A stretch of 64,000 bases of DNA from Anaerolineales bacterium (GCA_019637675.1 JAHBVE010000003.1:143696-207695), one strand, 5' to 3'; shown: positions 16,021-25,940, counted from the stretch's first letter. The notes: a model not told the origin generated them from the letters alone. Numbers and translations are program-made.

Positions 16021-17835
16021 CTACTGCGCGGCTACCAGCTCGCGCACGTAGCATTCGATGACGTCTTTCTCTTTGAAGTCATCGAATTCCTTGAGGTTGA
16101 TGCCGCACTCGAAGCCGGTCTTGACCTCTTTCACATCGTCCTTCTCATGCTTGAGCGAGGTCAACTCGCCTTCGTAGACCAGCTTGCCGTCGCGGTACAC
16201 GCGCAGGAAGGCGTTGCGGCGCAGTTCGCCCTCGGTCACGCGGCAGCCAGCGATCTTGCCAAAGCGGCTGATCTTGAAGACCTGCAGCACTTCGGCTTTG
16301 CCGATGACGCGCTCTTTGAGCTCCGGCTTGAGCATGCCCTTCAACGCCTTCTCGACGTCCTCGGTCATGCGATAGATGATGTCATACAGGCGGATGGATA
16401 CGCCTTCTTTTTCCGCTTCGCGCTGCGCCGGGCTATCTGCAGCTACATTGAAACCCATGACGATGGCTTTGGAGGCCGCCGCCAACTGGATGTCGCTCTC
16501 GCTGATGTTGCCGGTGCCGGTGTGCAGCACATGCACGCCGATCTCGCCTTCTTTATCCTTGGACTTCATCGCTTCCAGGGAAGAGACGATGGGTTCGAGC
16601 GAACCCTGCACATCCGCCTTGACGATCAAGCGCAGCTCACGCACATGGCCGGCCTGGAAGGCTTCGAACATGCTCTCCAGGGTCAGCGGGCCGGAGGAGG
16701 AACTCTTCTCAGCCTTCTCTTTCTCAGCGCGCTCGGCCACCAAGGCGCGGGCCTCACGCTCGTTCTCGACGACGCGGAACGGCTCGCCCGCTACGGGTAC
16801 ATCGTTCAGGCCCAGCACGGAGGCGGGGGTCGAGGGGCCGGCGGCTTCGATCTTCTTGCCGGCGAAATCGAACATGGCGCGCAGGCGGCCATAGGCGCTG
16901 CCCACGACCACCGTGTCGCTCATCTTCAGGGTGCCGTTCTGCACCAGCAGCGTAGCGATCACGCCGCGCGAGGGATCACGCTCGCCTTCGATAACCGTGC
17001 CGATCACTTCGCCGGCCGGGTTGGCCAGGATCTCAGTATTGTCGGCCACCAGCAGGATCGCTTCGAGCAGATCTTCCAGGCCGATCTTCTGCTTGGCGGA
17101 GACCGGCACCACGATGGTGTCGCCGTCCCACTCATCCGGGATCAGGCCGTTGTCAGCCAGCTGCTTCTTGACCAGCTCAGGGTTGGCATTGGGGCGGTCC
17201 ACCTTGGTGAGCGCCACCACGATGGGCACACGCGCGGCGCGGGCATGCGCCAGCGCTTCCTTGGTCTGCGGCATCACGCCGTCATCGGCGGCCACCACCA
17301 GGATGACCACGTCAGCGCCCTGGGCGCCGCGCGAACGCATGGCGGTGAAAGCCGCATGGCCCGGGGTGTCGAGGAAGGTGATCAGGCGATCCTTGTGGGA
17401 GGCCTGGTAAGCGCCAATGTGCTGGGTGATGCCGCCGGCCTCTTCGTTCACGACCGAGGTCTGGCGAATCGCGTCAAGCAGGGTGGTCTTGCCGTGGTCG
17501 ACGTGGCCGAGGATGGTGACCACCGGCGCGCGCGGCTTCAGGTTCTTCTTGTCCTCGTTGGCGATCAGCTGGCGCCACAGGGGCACCTCGCCGACCGGCT
17601 TGCTTTCCAGCTCATCCACTTTCAGCAGCGTGGCTTCGTAGCCCATCTCGGCCGCCACGACCGCGGCGGTGTCAAAGTCGATGTGCTGGTTGATGTTGGC
17701 CATCACGCCGTTGGACATGAGGGTCTTGATGATCTGGATCGGGCTGGCTTCGATGGCTTCGGCCAACTCACGCACGGTGAGATTGGCGGGGAGCTCGATG
17801 GATTTGGCCTCGGTGGCTTTTACGTTTTCTGCCAT
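16021..17835 (-). CDS. infB: Translation initiation factor IF-2 (short form)
   Basis: This 604-residue GTPase delivers initiator tRNA to the ribosome. A short N-terminal IF2_N domain (about residues 15-70) is followed by the G domain with GHVDHGKT (110-117), DTPGHAAF and TKVD, where the usual asparagine of NKxD is threonine, then domains II-IV. It lacks the long variable N-terminal region of enterobacterial IF-2. The ATG at 17835 has AGGAGA at good distance. Upstream in-frame codons would cross a hairpin and are unlikely to be coding. Confidence 0.95.
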   Translation of the reverse strand: MAENVKATEAKSIELPANLTVRELAEAIEASPIQIIKTLMSNGVMANINQHIDFDTAAVVAAEMGYEATLLKVDELESKPVGEVPLWRQLIANEDKKNLKPRAPVVTILGHVDHGKTTLLDAIRQTSVVNEEAGGITQHIGAYQASHKDRLITFLDTPGHAAFTAMRSRGAQGADVVILVVAADDGVMPQTKEALAHARAARVPIVVALTKVDRPNANPELVKKQLADNGLIPDEWDGDTIVVPVSAKQKIGLEDLLEAILLVADNTEILANPAGEVIGTVIEGERDPSRGVIATLLVQNGTLKMSDTVVVGSAYGRLRAMFDFAGKKIEAAGPSTPASVLGLNDVPVAGEPFRVVENEREARALVAERAEKEKAEKSSSSGPLTLESMFEAFQAGHVRELRLIVKADVQGSLEPIVSSLEAMKSKDKEGEIGVHVLHTGTGNISESDIQLAAASKAIVMGFNVAADSPAQREAEKEGVSIRLYDIIYRMTEDVEKALKGMLKPELKERVIGKAEVLQVFKISRFGKIAGCRVTEGELRRNAFLRVYRDGKLVYEGELTSLKHEKDDVKEVKTGFECGINLKEFDDFKEKDVIECYVRELVAAQ

Positions 17836-17908
17836 GACAAATTCTCCTTCTATCCATAAAGAATTGCTTCCCCCGAAGCACATTCTACCAACTTGCTCTG
17901 CAGGTTGT

Positions 17909-17935
17909 TTTTGCGTGCGCCCAGCGCACGCAAAA
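17909..17935. repeat. Perfect 12-bp inverted repeat between ylxR and infB
   Basis: The arms 17909-17920 and 17924-17935 are exact reverse complements around a CCA loop. No T tract follows on either strand, so it is a poor intrinsic terminator. It would form a stable hairpin in the mRNA between ylxR and infB. Confidence 0.7.
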
Positions 17936-17944
17936 CAGCCAGAC

Positions 17945-18241
17945 TTATTCCTGCGGCAGCGCCTCAAAGAAGGCGGTCAGCCGCTGCGCATCTGCTTCAC
18001 TGAGGCTGGTGCGCAATGCGCTCGCCAGGCTGTGGCGGATGCCGCGCTCCCAGCAACTGCGCTGGGCATGCAGGTATGCGCCGCGTCCCGGCTGCTTGCC
18101 GGTGGGGTCTGCAAAGACGCCTTCTGTCGTGCGCACCAGGCGCACCAACGCAACCTTGGCCTCAGTTTGCCGGCAGGCTACGCAGGTGCGCTGGGGCACA
18201 TGCCGGGGACGCCCAGAAGATCGCTTCGTGGGCTCTGCCAT
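17945..18241 (-). CDS. ylxR: YlxR-family RNA-binding protein (DUF448)
   Basis: This 98-residue protein of the YlxR family has the RTCVACR motif (CxxC) near residues 18-24 and GRGAYLH near 52-58, the two hallmarks of the family. YlxR is a small nucleoid- or RNA-associated protein encoded between nusA and infB in many bacteria. The gene lies 18 nt after nusA, in the same order as in Bacillus and Actinobacteria. The usual second CxxC partner region is only partly kept. Confidence 0.9.
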   Translation of the reverse strand: MAEPTKRSSGRPRHVPQRTCVACRQTEAKVALVRLVRTTEGVFADPTGKQPGRGAYLHAQRSCWERGIRHSLASALRTSLSEADAQRLTAFFEALPQE

Positions 18242-18259
18242 ACATGTCCTTGAACGAGT

Positions 18260-20128
18260 TTAGTCTTCCTCCCATTCGTCGCGCATGCGCGGAATGGTGG
18301 TATCCGTATCCGGATCGTAGTCCAACTCGCGGAATTTCTTTTTCTTCTTCTTTTTCTTGTCGTCCTGGGCCGGGCCGCTGCCAGGCTTAGCTTTGCTGCC
18401 CAGCTTGGCGCTGCTCTTGGCAAAGATCTCTTCCAGTGACTGGCCGGGCGCCGGGCGCTCAGCCTGCATGGCAGCCAGCAGGTCTTCATCTTCCTGCGAG
18501 AGCTGCACGGGCTCATCCGTGAGCTCGGCCACCGGCGCGGCTTCTTCCACCACCGGGGCAGCTTCCACTACTTCCGGCTCAGGCTCCGGCTCGGCTTCAA
18601 CCACAACGGGCTCAGCCTTGGGCGCAGGGGCCGGGAAGGCAAAACCGTCAATCGCAGCCTGGATGGCCTTGAGGGTCTCCGGGCCAATGCCTTCCATCGC
18701 CAGCAAGACATCGCTGTCCAGCTTGAGCTGGGTCATCAGCTCGCCGATGGTGGAGTAGCCCTCACCGCTGAGCTTGATGGCCAGGCTGGGAGCCAGGCCC
18801 AAGTCATCCAGCGGGATGTCAAAGGCGGTCTCGGGCAGGGTGGCTTCCACTGCGGCGCGCTTCTGGCGCTCCGCATCCAGAATGGCTTCACGCTGCGACT
18901 GGGCGCCACTCTCGATGCGGTCCACAAAGCGGCCCAACAGGGTGAATTCCTCCGGGGTGAGCGGACGGCCTTCGGCCTTCTTGGCCAGGGCGGTCTCCAC
19001 CAGCGGGAGCTGCTCAGCCCACTCGGGGTTCTGCTCCAGGAAGCTGGCATCGGCTTGCGCCTTGGCCAGCGCATCCGCGGCGGCCTCGGGCAGGCTCTTG
19101 ATGTCAATGCGCCAGGCGGTCAGCTTGGCGGCCAGGCGGGCATTCTGCCCGTCACGGCCGATGGCCAGGCTGAGCTGGTCTTCGGGGACGACCACGGTGG
19201 CGGTCTTGCCGCCGCCGCTCTCTTCTTCAAGGTACACGCCGGTGACGCGGGCGGGGCTAAGCGCCTTGGCGATGAACTGCGAAGGGTCCGAGTTCCACTC
19301 GATCACGTCGATCTTTTCGTCGTGCAGCTCGCGCACGATGGCCTGGATGCGCACACCGCGCATGCCTACGCAAGCGCCCACCGGGTCGATGCCGGCTTGC
19401 AGGGCGGAGACGGCCACCTTGGAGCGGTAGCCCGGCTCGCGCGCAATGGAGCGGATCTCCACGAGGCCCTGGTAGATCTCAGGCACTTCATCCTCGAGCA
19501 GGCGGCGCAGGAAATCTTTGTGGGCGCGGGTCAGAATGATCTCAGGCCCGCGGGTGGTGTCTTTCACCTCGAGCAGCAAGGCCCGCACACGGTCGTGCAC
19601 GCGGAAGCGCTCACCGGGGATCTGCTGGCTGCGCGGCATCTTGCCCTCAGCCTTGCGGTCAAGGCCAATGGTGATCATGTGCGGGTTGGCGGCCTGCACG
19701 ACCCCGTTGACGATCTCGCCTTCCAAGGTCGAGAAGTGGTCCTTCTGCGCGAGGCGCTCCGCTTCACGGATGCGCTGCTGGATCATCTGGCGGGCGGCCT
19801 GGGCGGCCACACGGCCGAAATCCTCCGGCGTGCTTTCCACCATCACGATGTCGTCAAGCTGCGCTTCAGGATTTTCCTTGCGGGCATCCTCCAGCGTCAC
19901 TTCCGTGCGCTGGTCCTGCACCTCTTCGACGACCTCTTTTTCGGCGTAGATCTGCATCTCGCCGGTGGTCTCGTTGATGCGCGCTTCGATCTGCTGCGCG
20001 GTGGAGGCGTTGACCGTCTTGCGGTAGGCAGAGACGAGCGCGGCCTCAAGCGCGCCGACGATCACATCACGCGGCAGCTGCTTGTCATCCAGAACTTCAT
20101 TGAACGCCAGAGCGAATTCTTTCTTCAT
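18260..20128 (-). CDS. nusA: Transcription termination/antitermination protein NusA
   Basis: This 622-residue protein has an N-terminal RNA-polymerase-binding domain, an S1 domain (about residues 135-205), two KH domains (containing VGACVGMRG and [17 protein letters not shown]) and a C-terminal helix-hairpin-helix-like domain around residues 430-515. An acidic Glu/Pro/Val-rich linker and a lysine tract near the C-terminus extend it beyond the usual 350-500 residues. The ATG at 20128 is fixed by the standard [12 protein letters not shown] start. The gene normally upstream, rimP, is not here. A promoter and a terminator-like hairpin precede it. Confidence 0.95.
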   Translation of the reverse strand: MKKEFALAFNEVLDDKQLPRDVIVGALEAALVSAYRKTVNASTAQQIEARINETTGEMQIYAEKEVVEEVQDQRTEVTLEDARKENPEAQLDDIVMVESTPEDFGRVAAQAARQMIQQRIREAERLAQKDHFSTLEGEIVNGVVQAANPHMITIGLDRKAEGKMPRSQQIPGERFRVHDRVRALLLEVKDTTRGPEIILTRAHKDFLRRLLEDEVPEIYQGLVEIRSIAREPGYRSKVAVSALQAGIDPVGACVGMRGVRIQAIVRELHDEKIDVIEWNSDPSQFIAKALSPARVTGVYLEEESGGGKTATVVVPEDQLSLAIGRDGQNARLAAKLTAWRIDIKSLPEAAADALAKAQADASFLEQNPEWAEQLPLVETALAKKAEGRPLTPEEFTLLGRFVDRIESGAQSQREAILDAERQKRAAVEATLPETAFDIPLDDLGLAPSLAIKLSGEGYSTIGELMTQLKLDSDVLLAMEGIGPETLKAIQAAIDGFAFPAPAPKAEPVVVEAEPEPEPEVVEAAPVVEEAAPVAELTDEPVQLSQEDEDLLAAMQAERPAPGQSLEEIFAKSSAKLGSKAKPGSGPAQDDKKKKKKKKFRELDYDPDTDTTIPRMRDEWEED

Positions 20129-20166
20129 CCCTAAACTCCTGATATTTCAACCAATACTATTTAAGC

Positions 20167-20189
20167 AAAAAAGTGGGGGTTGCCCACTT
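20167..20189 (-). terminator. Terminator-like hairpin in the nusA leader
   Basis: On the minus strand, a 7-bp stem AAGTGGG / CCCACTT (20183-20189 with 20171-20177, 5-nt loop) is followed by a run of T. It lies about 40 nt upstream of the nusA start codon and downstream of a good promoter. It could end transcripts from the GNAT/cca operon, attenuate nusA, or do both. Confidence 0.7.
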
Positions 20190-20224
20190 CCGTCGCCATT
20201 ACTATGCGGTTACGAAGCTTGAAT

Positions 20225-20253
20225 ATTCTAGCATTCCGGAATGGAAAAGGCAA
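20225..20253 (-). promoter_or_regulatory. Promoter of the nusA-ylxR-infB-rbfA-nrnA operon
   Basis: Minus-strand TTGCCT (20248-20253) and TAGAAT (20225-20230) are separated by exactly 17 nt. The transcript would start near 20218, leaving a leader of about 90 nt that contains the hairpin at 20167-20189. The spacer holds the small palindrome CATTCCGGAATG. Confidence 0.65.
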
Positions 20254-20277
20254 GCAGAACAATAAGCAGAGTATGAG

Positions 20278-20811
20278 TTACAGCGCCTTGCCCAGACGCC
20301 AGCCGGGCTCGTGCAGGTGGCGCTCCTGGCCCTCGTGGTCAATAAAGCTCCAATAGCCGGTCACGCGGTGCAGCTCGCTGTACCCGTGGCGCTGGTACAG
20401 GCGCAGCGCGGCGGGGTTGTCCTCGGCCACGTTGAGCGCCACCCAGGCAAAGCCGCGGGTCCGCAGGTCATCCTCGGCGTGCTGCAGCAGGCCGCTGCCC
20501 AGGCCACGGTTGCGGTGCTCCGGCCGGACCCGGAAGGAGTGGATGAAGGCCCGCTGGCGGCCGTCTGCGGTTTGCGGGTCATTCTCCGAATTGAGCAGGA
20601 CGAAAAGCTGGCCAACCAGCTTTTCGTCGGCATCCATCACGCCCCACAGGGCCGCATTGCCCGCCCGGGCACGCTCGAACGCCACGGCGTATACGCGCCG
20701 GAAGTGGGCGAACTCGCCCTCCCACTCCAGCGCAGGCGCATCCGGCGGCTGCAGCGGGCGAATGCTGTAACCGGCCTGCAGCGCAAGCAGGCTGGGGCTA
20801 GCGTTGCTCAC
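20278..20811 (-). CDS. GNAT family N-acetyltransferase
   Basis: This 177-residue protein has a GNAT fold. The acetyl-CoA-binding region reads RVRPEHRNRGLGSGLLQHAE, an R/QxxGxG/A motif, followed by ALNVAEDNPAALRLYQRHGY, the usual motif B. The GTG at 20811 was chosen because GGAGG lies about 9 nt before it; it overlaps the end of cca by 14 nt, so the two are probably coupled. The longer open frame upstream lies inside cca. The acceptor substrate cannot be told; small-molecule or protein N-terminal acetylation are both possible. Confidence 0.85.
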   Translation of the reverse strand: MSNASPSLLALQAGYSIRPLQPPDAPALEWEGEFAHFRRVYAVAFERARAGNAALWGVMDADEKLVGQLFVLLNSENDPQTADGRQRAFIHSFRVRPEHRNRGLGSGLLQHAEDDLRTRGFAWVALNVAEDNPAALRLYQRHGYSELHRVTGYWSFIDHEGQERHLHEPGWRLGKAL

Positions 20812-22111
20812 GCAGCAGCGCCTCCAGCAGGGCGGCTTCCTGCTTACGGGTCTTGACCTCGCCGTCAAGCCAAGCCGTGCGCAAGGTCTGTAGGATCTGA
20901 CCGTAGGCCTTGCCTGGCTTGAGGCCGCGGGCCTTCAAGGCATTGCCATCCGTATAGGGCTGCAGGTTGCGCCAGCGACGTGCATACGCCAAGAGGCGCG
21001 GCCCCAGCGGCGTAGTGCGCTGCAAGCTGTACAGCGCATACACCGCCAACTGCGGGGCGCGCTGCAATGTATAGGTCAGCGCGCTGTTGGGCATGTTGGC
21101 CAGCCGAGCCGCCTTCGCCCGGAGGCTGGCTGCTGCCTGGCAGGCGGCGGACAGCTCGGTGGTTAGGCGCAGGCGTTGGGTCACGGCCTGGGCAGTGGCT
21201 GGCGCAGCATGCGCCAGCCACACCACCAGACCAAGCTCGGCCTGGGTGGCGTCCACGCCCCACAGCGGCGCGGGCGGCCGAGCGGCTGCCAGCGCACCAG
21301 CCATGACTGGCGTGAAACGCAGCTTGGGATGCAGGGCGCGCAGCACGCCGTAATTCTGCAGGCTGCTGAGTATCTTGCCGCGCTGGGACTCCTGCAATAT
21401 CAAGTCAAGCTCATTGGCTATGCGCTCACCGGATACAACATCCAGCTTGTCCACATTGGCGCGCAGTTGCTGCAAGGTCTTGCGTTCCAGCTTGAAGCCC
21501 AGCCGGCCGCTGAAGCGCAGAGCGCGCAAGATGCGCGTCGGGTCGTCGCTAAACGACTGGTCATGCAGCACCCGGATAACGCCGGCGCGCAGGTCGGCCA
21601 GGCCGCCCCACGCATCCAATATCTGGCCGGCCTGCAGGCCATCCAGGCGCAGGGCCAACGTGTTGATGCTGAAATCACGCCGGAACTGGTCATCCGTTAT
21701 GTTCGAGAGCTCGACGCTGGGCAGGGCGCCCGGCCGCGCATAGCTCTCACGGCGGGCCGAGATCAGGTCGATGAATTCGGGCAGGCCGCGACCTGGGGCC
21801 AGGGTCCACACCGCCGTGCCGAAGGCCTTGTGCGGCAGCAAGCTACCGCCCAGACTGCGCACTAACTGGCGTCCGAAGGCGATGGCGTCACCTTCCACGA
21901 CCAGGTCGAGGTCCAGGCTGGGCAGGCCAAGCAGCAGATCGCGCACATAGCCGCCCACGATGTAAAGCGGTAGCTTGCGCCCGGCCGCCCGCGCCGCCAC
22001 GGCGCGCAGCAGCCGGCGACTGGCGGGCGGCAGCGGCGCCAGGGCGCGGGCCAGCGGCAAGTGCGGAGCAGAAGACGCCAGCTGGGTCAATAACCGAACA
22101 GGCTTGGGCAT
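20798..22111 (-). CDS. cca: CCA tRNA nucleotidyltransferase / poly(A) polymerase family protein
   Basis: This 437-residue class II nucleotidyltransferase has the GGYVRDLLLG motif (about 52-61), the catalytic DLDLVVEGD with two aspartates, RRDFSINTLALRL, and the DDPTRILRALRFSGRLGF template-like motif of CCA-adding enzymes. The C-terminal region is shorter and more divergent than in enzymes with an HD domain. It adds or repairs the CCA end of tRNAs; an A-adding-only or poly(A) polymerase role cannot be excluded. A TACTAT box 9 nt before the ATG suggests a leaderless start. Confidence 0.88.
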   Translation of the reverse strand: MPKPVRLLTQLASSAPHLPLARALAPLPPASRRLLRAVAARAAGRKLPLYIVGGYVRDLLLGLPSLDLDLVVEGDAIAFGRQLVRSLGGSLLPHKAFGTAVWTLAPGRGLPEFIDLISARRESYARPGALPSVELSNITDDQFRRDFSINTLALRLDGLQAGQILDAWGGLADLRAGVIRVLHDQSFSDDPTRILRALRFSGRLGFKLERKTLQQLRANVDKLDVVSGERIANELDLILQESQRGKILSSLQNYGVLRALHPKLRFTPVMAGALAAARPPAPLWGVDATQAELGLVVWLAHAAPATAQAVTQRLRLTTELSAACQAAASLRAKAARLANMPNSALTYTLQRAPQLAVYALYSLQRTTPLGPRLLAYARRWRNLQPYTDGNALKARGLKPGKAYGQILQTLRTAWLDGEVKTRKQEAALLEALLREQR

Positions 22112-22120
22112 GAATCAATG

Positions 22121-22126
22121 ATAGTA
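22121..22126 (-). promoter_or_regulatory. Putative -10 box (TACTAT) for cca
   Basis: TACTAT on the minus strand lies 9 nt before the cca ATG, in the 23-nt gap after the FHA-protein gene. No clear -35 box was found. Confidence 0.35.
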
Positions 22127-22134
22127 GAGAGCGG

Positions 22135-23949
22135 CTACTTCGTCAGCAGGAAGCGGAAGGCAACCCGGCCAATATGCACGATGTCGCCATCCTGCAGGCG
22201 GCTGCCCTCGGGCGACACGGGGGCATAGTTGATCCAGGTGCCGGCATGCGAACCCATATCGGCAATGTGGAACTCGCCGGCTTCATCCTGAGTGACCCGC
22301 GAGTGCTGCTTATCCACCGAGGGCTCGGCCAGGATCAGCGTGCAGGTTGGCCCAGACCCGATCGTGATCTCGGCCAGGCTGAGCGGCAACACCTGCGCCG
22401 GCTGGGTGGGGTCTTGCATGGCCAGGCGCTGCAGCGTGGCGGGGGCTACCTGCTCCTCCTCCGGCTCGTCCTGCAAATGCGGCACCTCGTCCATCCCCAA
22501 GGGCGAATCGCGCAACGGGTCTACCGTGGGGCGCGGCGCAGTGCGGGTGCGCCGGTCACGCGCAAAGATGCGATTGAGCCGCACCGGGTCCAGGCGGCCC
22601 GAGAGCACCATCACCAGGAAGAAGGCGCCGGCTGCGATCAGCACCACCGAGAAGGCCAGGGTGGAGCCAGCCCGCGACAGCAGGGCCTGGAACCAGGTAG
22701 CGGGCGCCTGCACGCTGATCTCGACCGGGAAGTCGATGCTTTCACCGATCAGGCCAAGCTCATCCTGCACCTCAGCCCGCAGGAAGATCTGCTGGCTTTG
22801 GGTATACGGCTTGAGATCCCACGCAAAGTGCGTGAAGGGCGCGGTGGTGTTCTCGGCCACGATCTCGTCATTCACATACAGCGTGCTGCGCACCAGGTTG
22901 CGCTGGAACCCATCGGGGAATTCGACCAGCAGCTCGATGGGCTGGCTGAAGGGCGAGAGCAGCTGCGGGTCGATGGCGGCCGGGCCGCGCGCGATCTGGG
23001 TCGGCGGGCTGACCAGGATGGGATTGGGCGGCTGGATCTCCAGCGAGATGGTGAACGGCTCCGAGGTCAATCCGTCGGCCTGGGCCTGCATCACCAGCTC
23101 ATGCTCACCGCTGCGGCGCAGCTGCGAATAATATTGGAAGAAGTACGCGCTGCGTAAGGGAGAGAAGAACGGCTCGGGCGAACTAAGCTCCTCGCCGCCG
23201 GAGAACTGCAAGCGTTGCCCGGCTGAATTCTCAGCCATGCCCAGTAGCAACTGCGAGGCTTCGTTCTCAAACAGTGAAGGCGAATCCACCTGCCAGATGA
23301 CCAGCGGCACGCCCAACTCGTCCAGCTGCACCATCCAATCCGGCGCAACAGCTTCGATATCTGCCAGGCGCGGGGTGCTGGTGACCCACCAGATGGCCGT
23401 GTTGGCCCCATCCGGCGCGGGCTGGGCCGCCAGGGCCAGCGCATTGCTGAAGGTCTGCAAATCAGGGTAGAGCCTGCCCACCGGCACCTGCAAGCCGTCC
23501 ACGGCGGCCTGCCACTCGCTGACAATGCCGTTGCTCACCAGCGTGCCTTCGTGCGTCGTCAGGGTCAGCAGGGTGTCACTGGTGGAGGAGAGCATGCTGG
23601 CCCAGTCTCGGATAGCTTCCTTGGCATGCTCGAAGCGCGGCGTGCCCTCCGCATCGCGGATGCCAAAGGGCTCAGCCGGGGAGACTACCAGGATGACCCG
23701 CAGGGCGATCTGCACATTGCGCAGTTGCTGGATGGGCTGGGCCACGCCGTCTTCCAGCATTTGCAATTGGTCGGCGGTCAGGTCGGCAATACGCGCCCCG
23801 CTGGCGTCTTGCGCGTCAAAGTAGCCCGTGATGGAGGGGAAGTTGTCGGTCTGTACGGAACGGAGGTTGATGCGCGCCCCGGTCTGGGCGGCGGCATTGA
23901 AAGGGACTGCCGCCAACAACAGGGCCAGCGCAAGAAGAAAGCGCTTCAT
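22135..23949 (-). CDS. Membrane protein with extracytoplasmic VWA-like region and cytoplasmic FHA domain
   Basis: This 604-residue protein opens with a signal peptide (residues 1-21, ending AAAQ). An extracytoplasmic region of about 400 residues resembles VWA-type proteins in its first half and beta-rich domains after it. One strong transmembrane helix follows near 440-460, then a basic and acidic linker, and a C-terminal FHA domain (about 525-604) with GSGPTCTL, HSRV and GTWIN, the phosphothreonine-binding pattern. The topology puts the FHA domain inside the cell, so it could read Ser/Thr phosphorylation, though no such kinase is encoded in this window. TAGAAT 6 nt before the ATG predicts a leaderless mRNA. 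Confidence 0.8.
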   Translation of the reverse strand: MKRFLLALALLLAAVPFNAAAQTGARINLRSVQTDNFPSITGYFDAQDASGARIADLTADQLQMLEDGVAQPIQQLRNVQIALRVILVVSPAEPFGIRDAEGTPRFEHAKEAIRDWASMLSSTSDTLLTLTTHEGTLVSNGIVSEWQAAVDGLQVPVGRLYPDLQTFSNALALAAQPAPDGANTAIWWVTSTPRLADIEAVAPDWMVQLDELGVPLVIWQVDSPSLFENEASQLLLGMAENSAGQRLQFSGGEELSSPEPFFSPLRSAYFFQYYSQLRRSGEHELVMQAQADGLTSEPFTISLEIQPPNPILVSPPTQIARGPAAIDPQLLSPFSQPIELLVEFPDGFQRNLVRSTLYVNDEIVAENTTAPFTHFAWDLKPYTQSQQIFLRAEVQDELGLIGESIDFPVEISVQAPATWFQALLSRAGSTLAFSVVLIAAGAFFLVMVLSGRLDPVRLNRIFARDRRTRTAPRPTVDPLRDSPLGMDEVPHLQDEPEEEQVAPATLQRLAMQDPTQPAQVLPLSLAEITIGSGPTCTLILAEPSVDKQHSRVTQDEAGEFHIADMGSHAGTWINYAPVSPEGSRLQDGDIVHIGRVAFRFLLTK

Positions 23950-23955
23950 TGCGGC

Positions 23956-23961
23956 ATTCTA
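23956..23961 (-). promoter_or_regulatory. Putative -10 box (TAGAAT) for the FHA-protein gene
   Basis: TAGAAT on the minus strand ends 6 nt before the ATG at 23949, with a TTGAGC-like -35 at about 15-nt spacing. The predicted transcript start falls on the start codon. Confidence 0.5.
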
Positions 23962-24023
23962 ACCTGAGCTTTGCCTGCTCAATGTGTGTGAGCGATTAAG
24001 GCAGCCGCCGCGGTGCGGGCGGC

Positions 24024-24029
24024 TACAAT
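24024..24029 (+). promoter_or_regulatory. Putative -10 box (TACAAT) for the heparinase-like operon
   Basis: TACAAT lies 9 nt before the ATG at 24039 with no ribosome binding site in between, the same leaderless-type layout seen at several other genes in this window. Confidence 0.4.
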
Positions 24030-24038
24030 CAGTGCTTA

Positions 24039-25940
24039 ATGGCCGCTCGCAGCCCCGCAACCATTCTCAAAGCCCTGTGGCAGCTTGGCCCGCGTGCCGT
24101 GGGCCAGTACAGCCTGTATGCGCTGCAGCTGCGCAGCGGCTGGCTGCGCGCCCAAACGCCGGCTGGCGGCCGCCCCCAGCCGGCCGGGCCGATCACGCGG
24201 CTGGTGCAGCCGGCGGGGCCGGCCGCCCTGCGCAAACTACTCGGCAAGCAGGCCAGGAGCGTGTTGGCCGAAGCAGATGAGGTGCTACGCGGCCGCGTAC
24301 GCCTATTCGGCGGCGAGCCGCGCCCGCTTCGTCTCAACCCCGGTGGGCATACGCAACACTGGACCACCTACACCGGCGCCCTGCCGGATGGCAGCGACAT
24401 CAAGCCAGTCTGGGAAGTGGGCCGCATGGGCTGGGCCACCCTGCTGGCACGCGCCTACTGGCTCAGCGGTGAGGAACGCTACGCCGAAGGGTTGTGGCGG
24501 CGCGTAGAGCAGTTTTTGGACAAGAATCCGGCGAATATAGGGCCGCACTGGTCCTCTGCGCAGGAAGTAGCACTGCGCCTGATCGCACTGAGCTTCAGCT
24601 ACAGCGTGGTGGCCGAAGCTTCGGCCACCACGCCGGAACGTACGCAGCGGCTCAGCCGAGCCCTGGCGGCGCACGCCGAGCGCATCCCACCCAGCCTGCG
24701 CTATGCCCAGGCCCAGAACAACAACCACCTGCTCAGCGAAGCGCTGGGCCTGTGGACCACCGGCGTGGCGCTGCCCCAGCATCCTAACGCGAAGCAGTGG
24801 CGCGCCGCCGGCCGCACGCACTTCATAGAAGGCATCCGCCGCCAGGTGGCGGCAGATGGCGCCTACAGCCAGCACAGCGCCAACTACCAGCGCCTGATGC
24901 TGCAACTGGCGGCGTGGGCCAGCCTGCTGGCCGCCGCCGAAGGCCAGCCCCTGCCCGGCGAGACGCTGACCCGGCTGCGGGCGGCCTGCACCTGGCTATT
25001 CGGCCTGCTGGATAGTGAAAGCGGTCAGGTTGCTAACCTCGGCCCCAACGATGGCGCATATATCCTGCCGCTGAGCCTGCTGCCGTTCAGCGATCACCGC
25101 CCAGCCCTGCAAGCGGCAGCCGCCGCGCTGGGCTTGCCAGGGCTGAAGCCGGGGCTATGGGATGAGCTACGTCTGTGGCTTGGGCTGGATGGCAAGCTCA
25201 CCGCAACCCGCAAGCGCACCACAGCAAGGTCTCCGCTGCGATTGGAAAGCGGAGATACGTGGGCCTACTTGCGCGCCGCCCATTTCGATGGCCGCCCGGG
25301 CCACGCCGACCAATTGCATCTCGATCTATGGTGGCGCGGCCTCAATATTGCGCACGATGCGGGTACCTATCTCTATAACGCGCCGACGCCGTGGGATAAC
25401 GCCCTGTCCGGCACGGCGGTGCACAATACGCTGATGCTGGACGATGCCGAGCAGATGACGCGCGTCGGTCGCTTCCTGTGGCTTGATTTTGCGCAAGCGA
25501 CTGTATTGCAGCACAGCCCGCACCGCGCCGCGGCCCAGCACGACGGCTACCGCCGTCTGGGCCTGACCCACCGCCGCAGTGTGCAAGCCAGCCCGCGTGA
25601 ATGGCTGGTGCGCGATGAAGTGCTGGGCGACACCGCTGGCCACCGCGGGCGGCTGCACTGGCTGCTGCCAGACTGGCCCTGGCGCGTGGCCGGCGATACG
25701 CTGCACCTGCGCTCCCCCAAAGGCCGTATCAGCATCCAGACAGAAGGCCATCCTATTAGCCTGCTGCGCGCTGGCAAACGCCTGCATGGCGCGGGCGCCG
25801 GGGCAGCCGCCGCAGCGCCCACCGCGGGCTGGGTCTCGCATACCTATGCCAGCAAGCAGCCTGCATTAGCATTAGTGGTCGAGCTTGAAGGCGATGCGCT
25901 GCAATCCATCATCACCACCAAATTCGTGTTTCCAAAATGA
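24039..25940 (+). CDS. Heparinase II/III-family protein (polysaccharide lyase-like)
   Basis: This 633-residue protein has a helical N-terminal toroid (about residues 80-370) containing the conserved QNNNHLLSEALGL region, and a C-terminal beta-rich heparinase II/III domain (about 400-620) with DQLHLDLWWRGLNIAHDAGTYLYN, which carries the family histidine and asparagine-type residues. Such proteins beside glycosyltransferases are typical of exopolysaccharide clusters, where they trim or modify the polymer. No signal peptide is apparent, so the site of action is unclear. It overlaps the GT4 gene by 4 nt. Confidence 0.85.
   Translation: MAARSPATILKALWQLGPRAVGQYSLYALQLRSGWLRAQTPAGGRPQPAGPITRLVQPAGPAALRKLLGKQARSVLAEADEVLRGRVRLFGGEPRPLRLNPGGHTQHWTTYTGALPDGSDIKPVWEVGRMGWATLLARAYWLSGEERYAEGLWRRVEQFLDKNPANIGPHWSSAQEVALRLIALSFSYSVVAEASATTPERTQRLSRALAAHAERIPPSLRYAQAQNNNHLLSEALGLWTTGVALPQHPNAKQWRAAGRTHFIEGIRRQVAADGAYSQHSANYQRLMLQLAAWASLLAAAEGQPLPGETLTRLRAACTWLFGLLDSESGQVANLGPNDGAYILPLSLLPFSDHRPALQAAAAALGLPGLKPGLWDELRLWLGLDGKLTATRKRTTARSPLRLESGDTWAYLRAAHFDGRPGHADQLHLDLWWRGLNIAHDAGTYLYNAPTPWDNALSGTAVHNTLMLDDAEQMTRVGRFLWLDFAQATVLQHSPHRAAAQHDGYRRLGLTHRRSVQASPREWLVRDEVLGDTAGHRGRLHWLLPDWPWRVAGDTLHLRSPKGRISIQTEGHPISLLRAGKRLHGAGAGAAAAAPTAGWVSHTYASKQPALALVVELEGDALQSIITTKFVFPK

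Noticed and set aside
16018..17859. 613-residue open frame on the plus strand opposite infB
   Set aside because: It is an uninterrupted shadow of infB, which has full IF-2 motifs in the other strand; no domain or ribosome binding site supports the plus-strand frame.
17909..17935. Hairpin between ylxR and infB considered as an intrinsic terminator
   Set aside because: No T tract follows on the minus strand, and ylxR and infB are expected in one operon. It is listed only as an inverted repeat.
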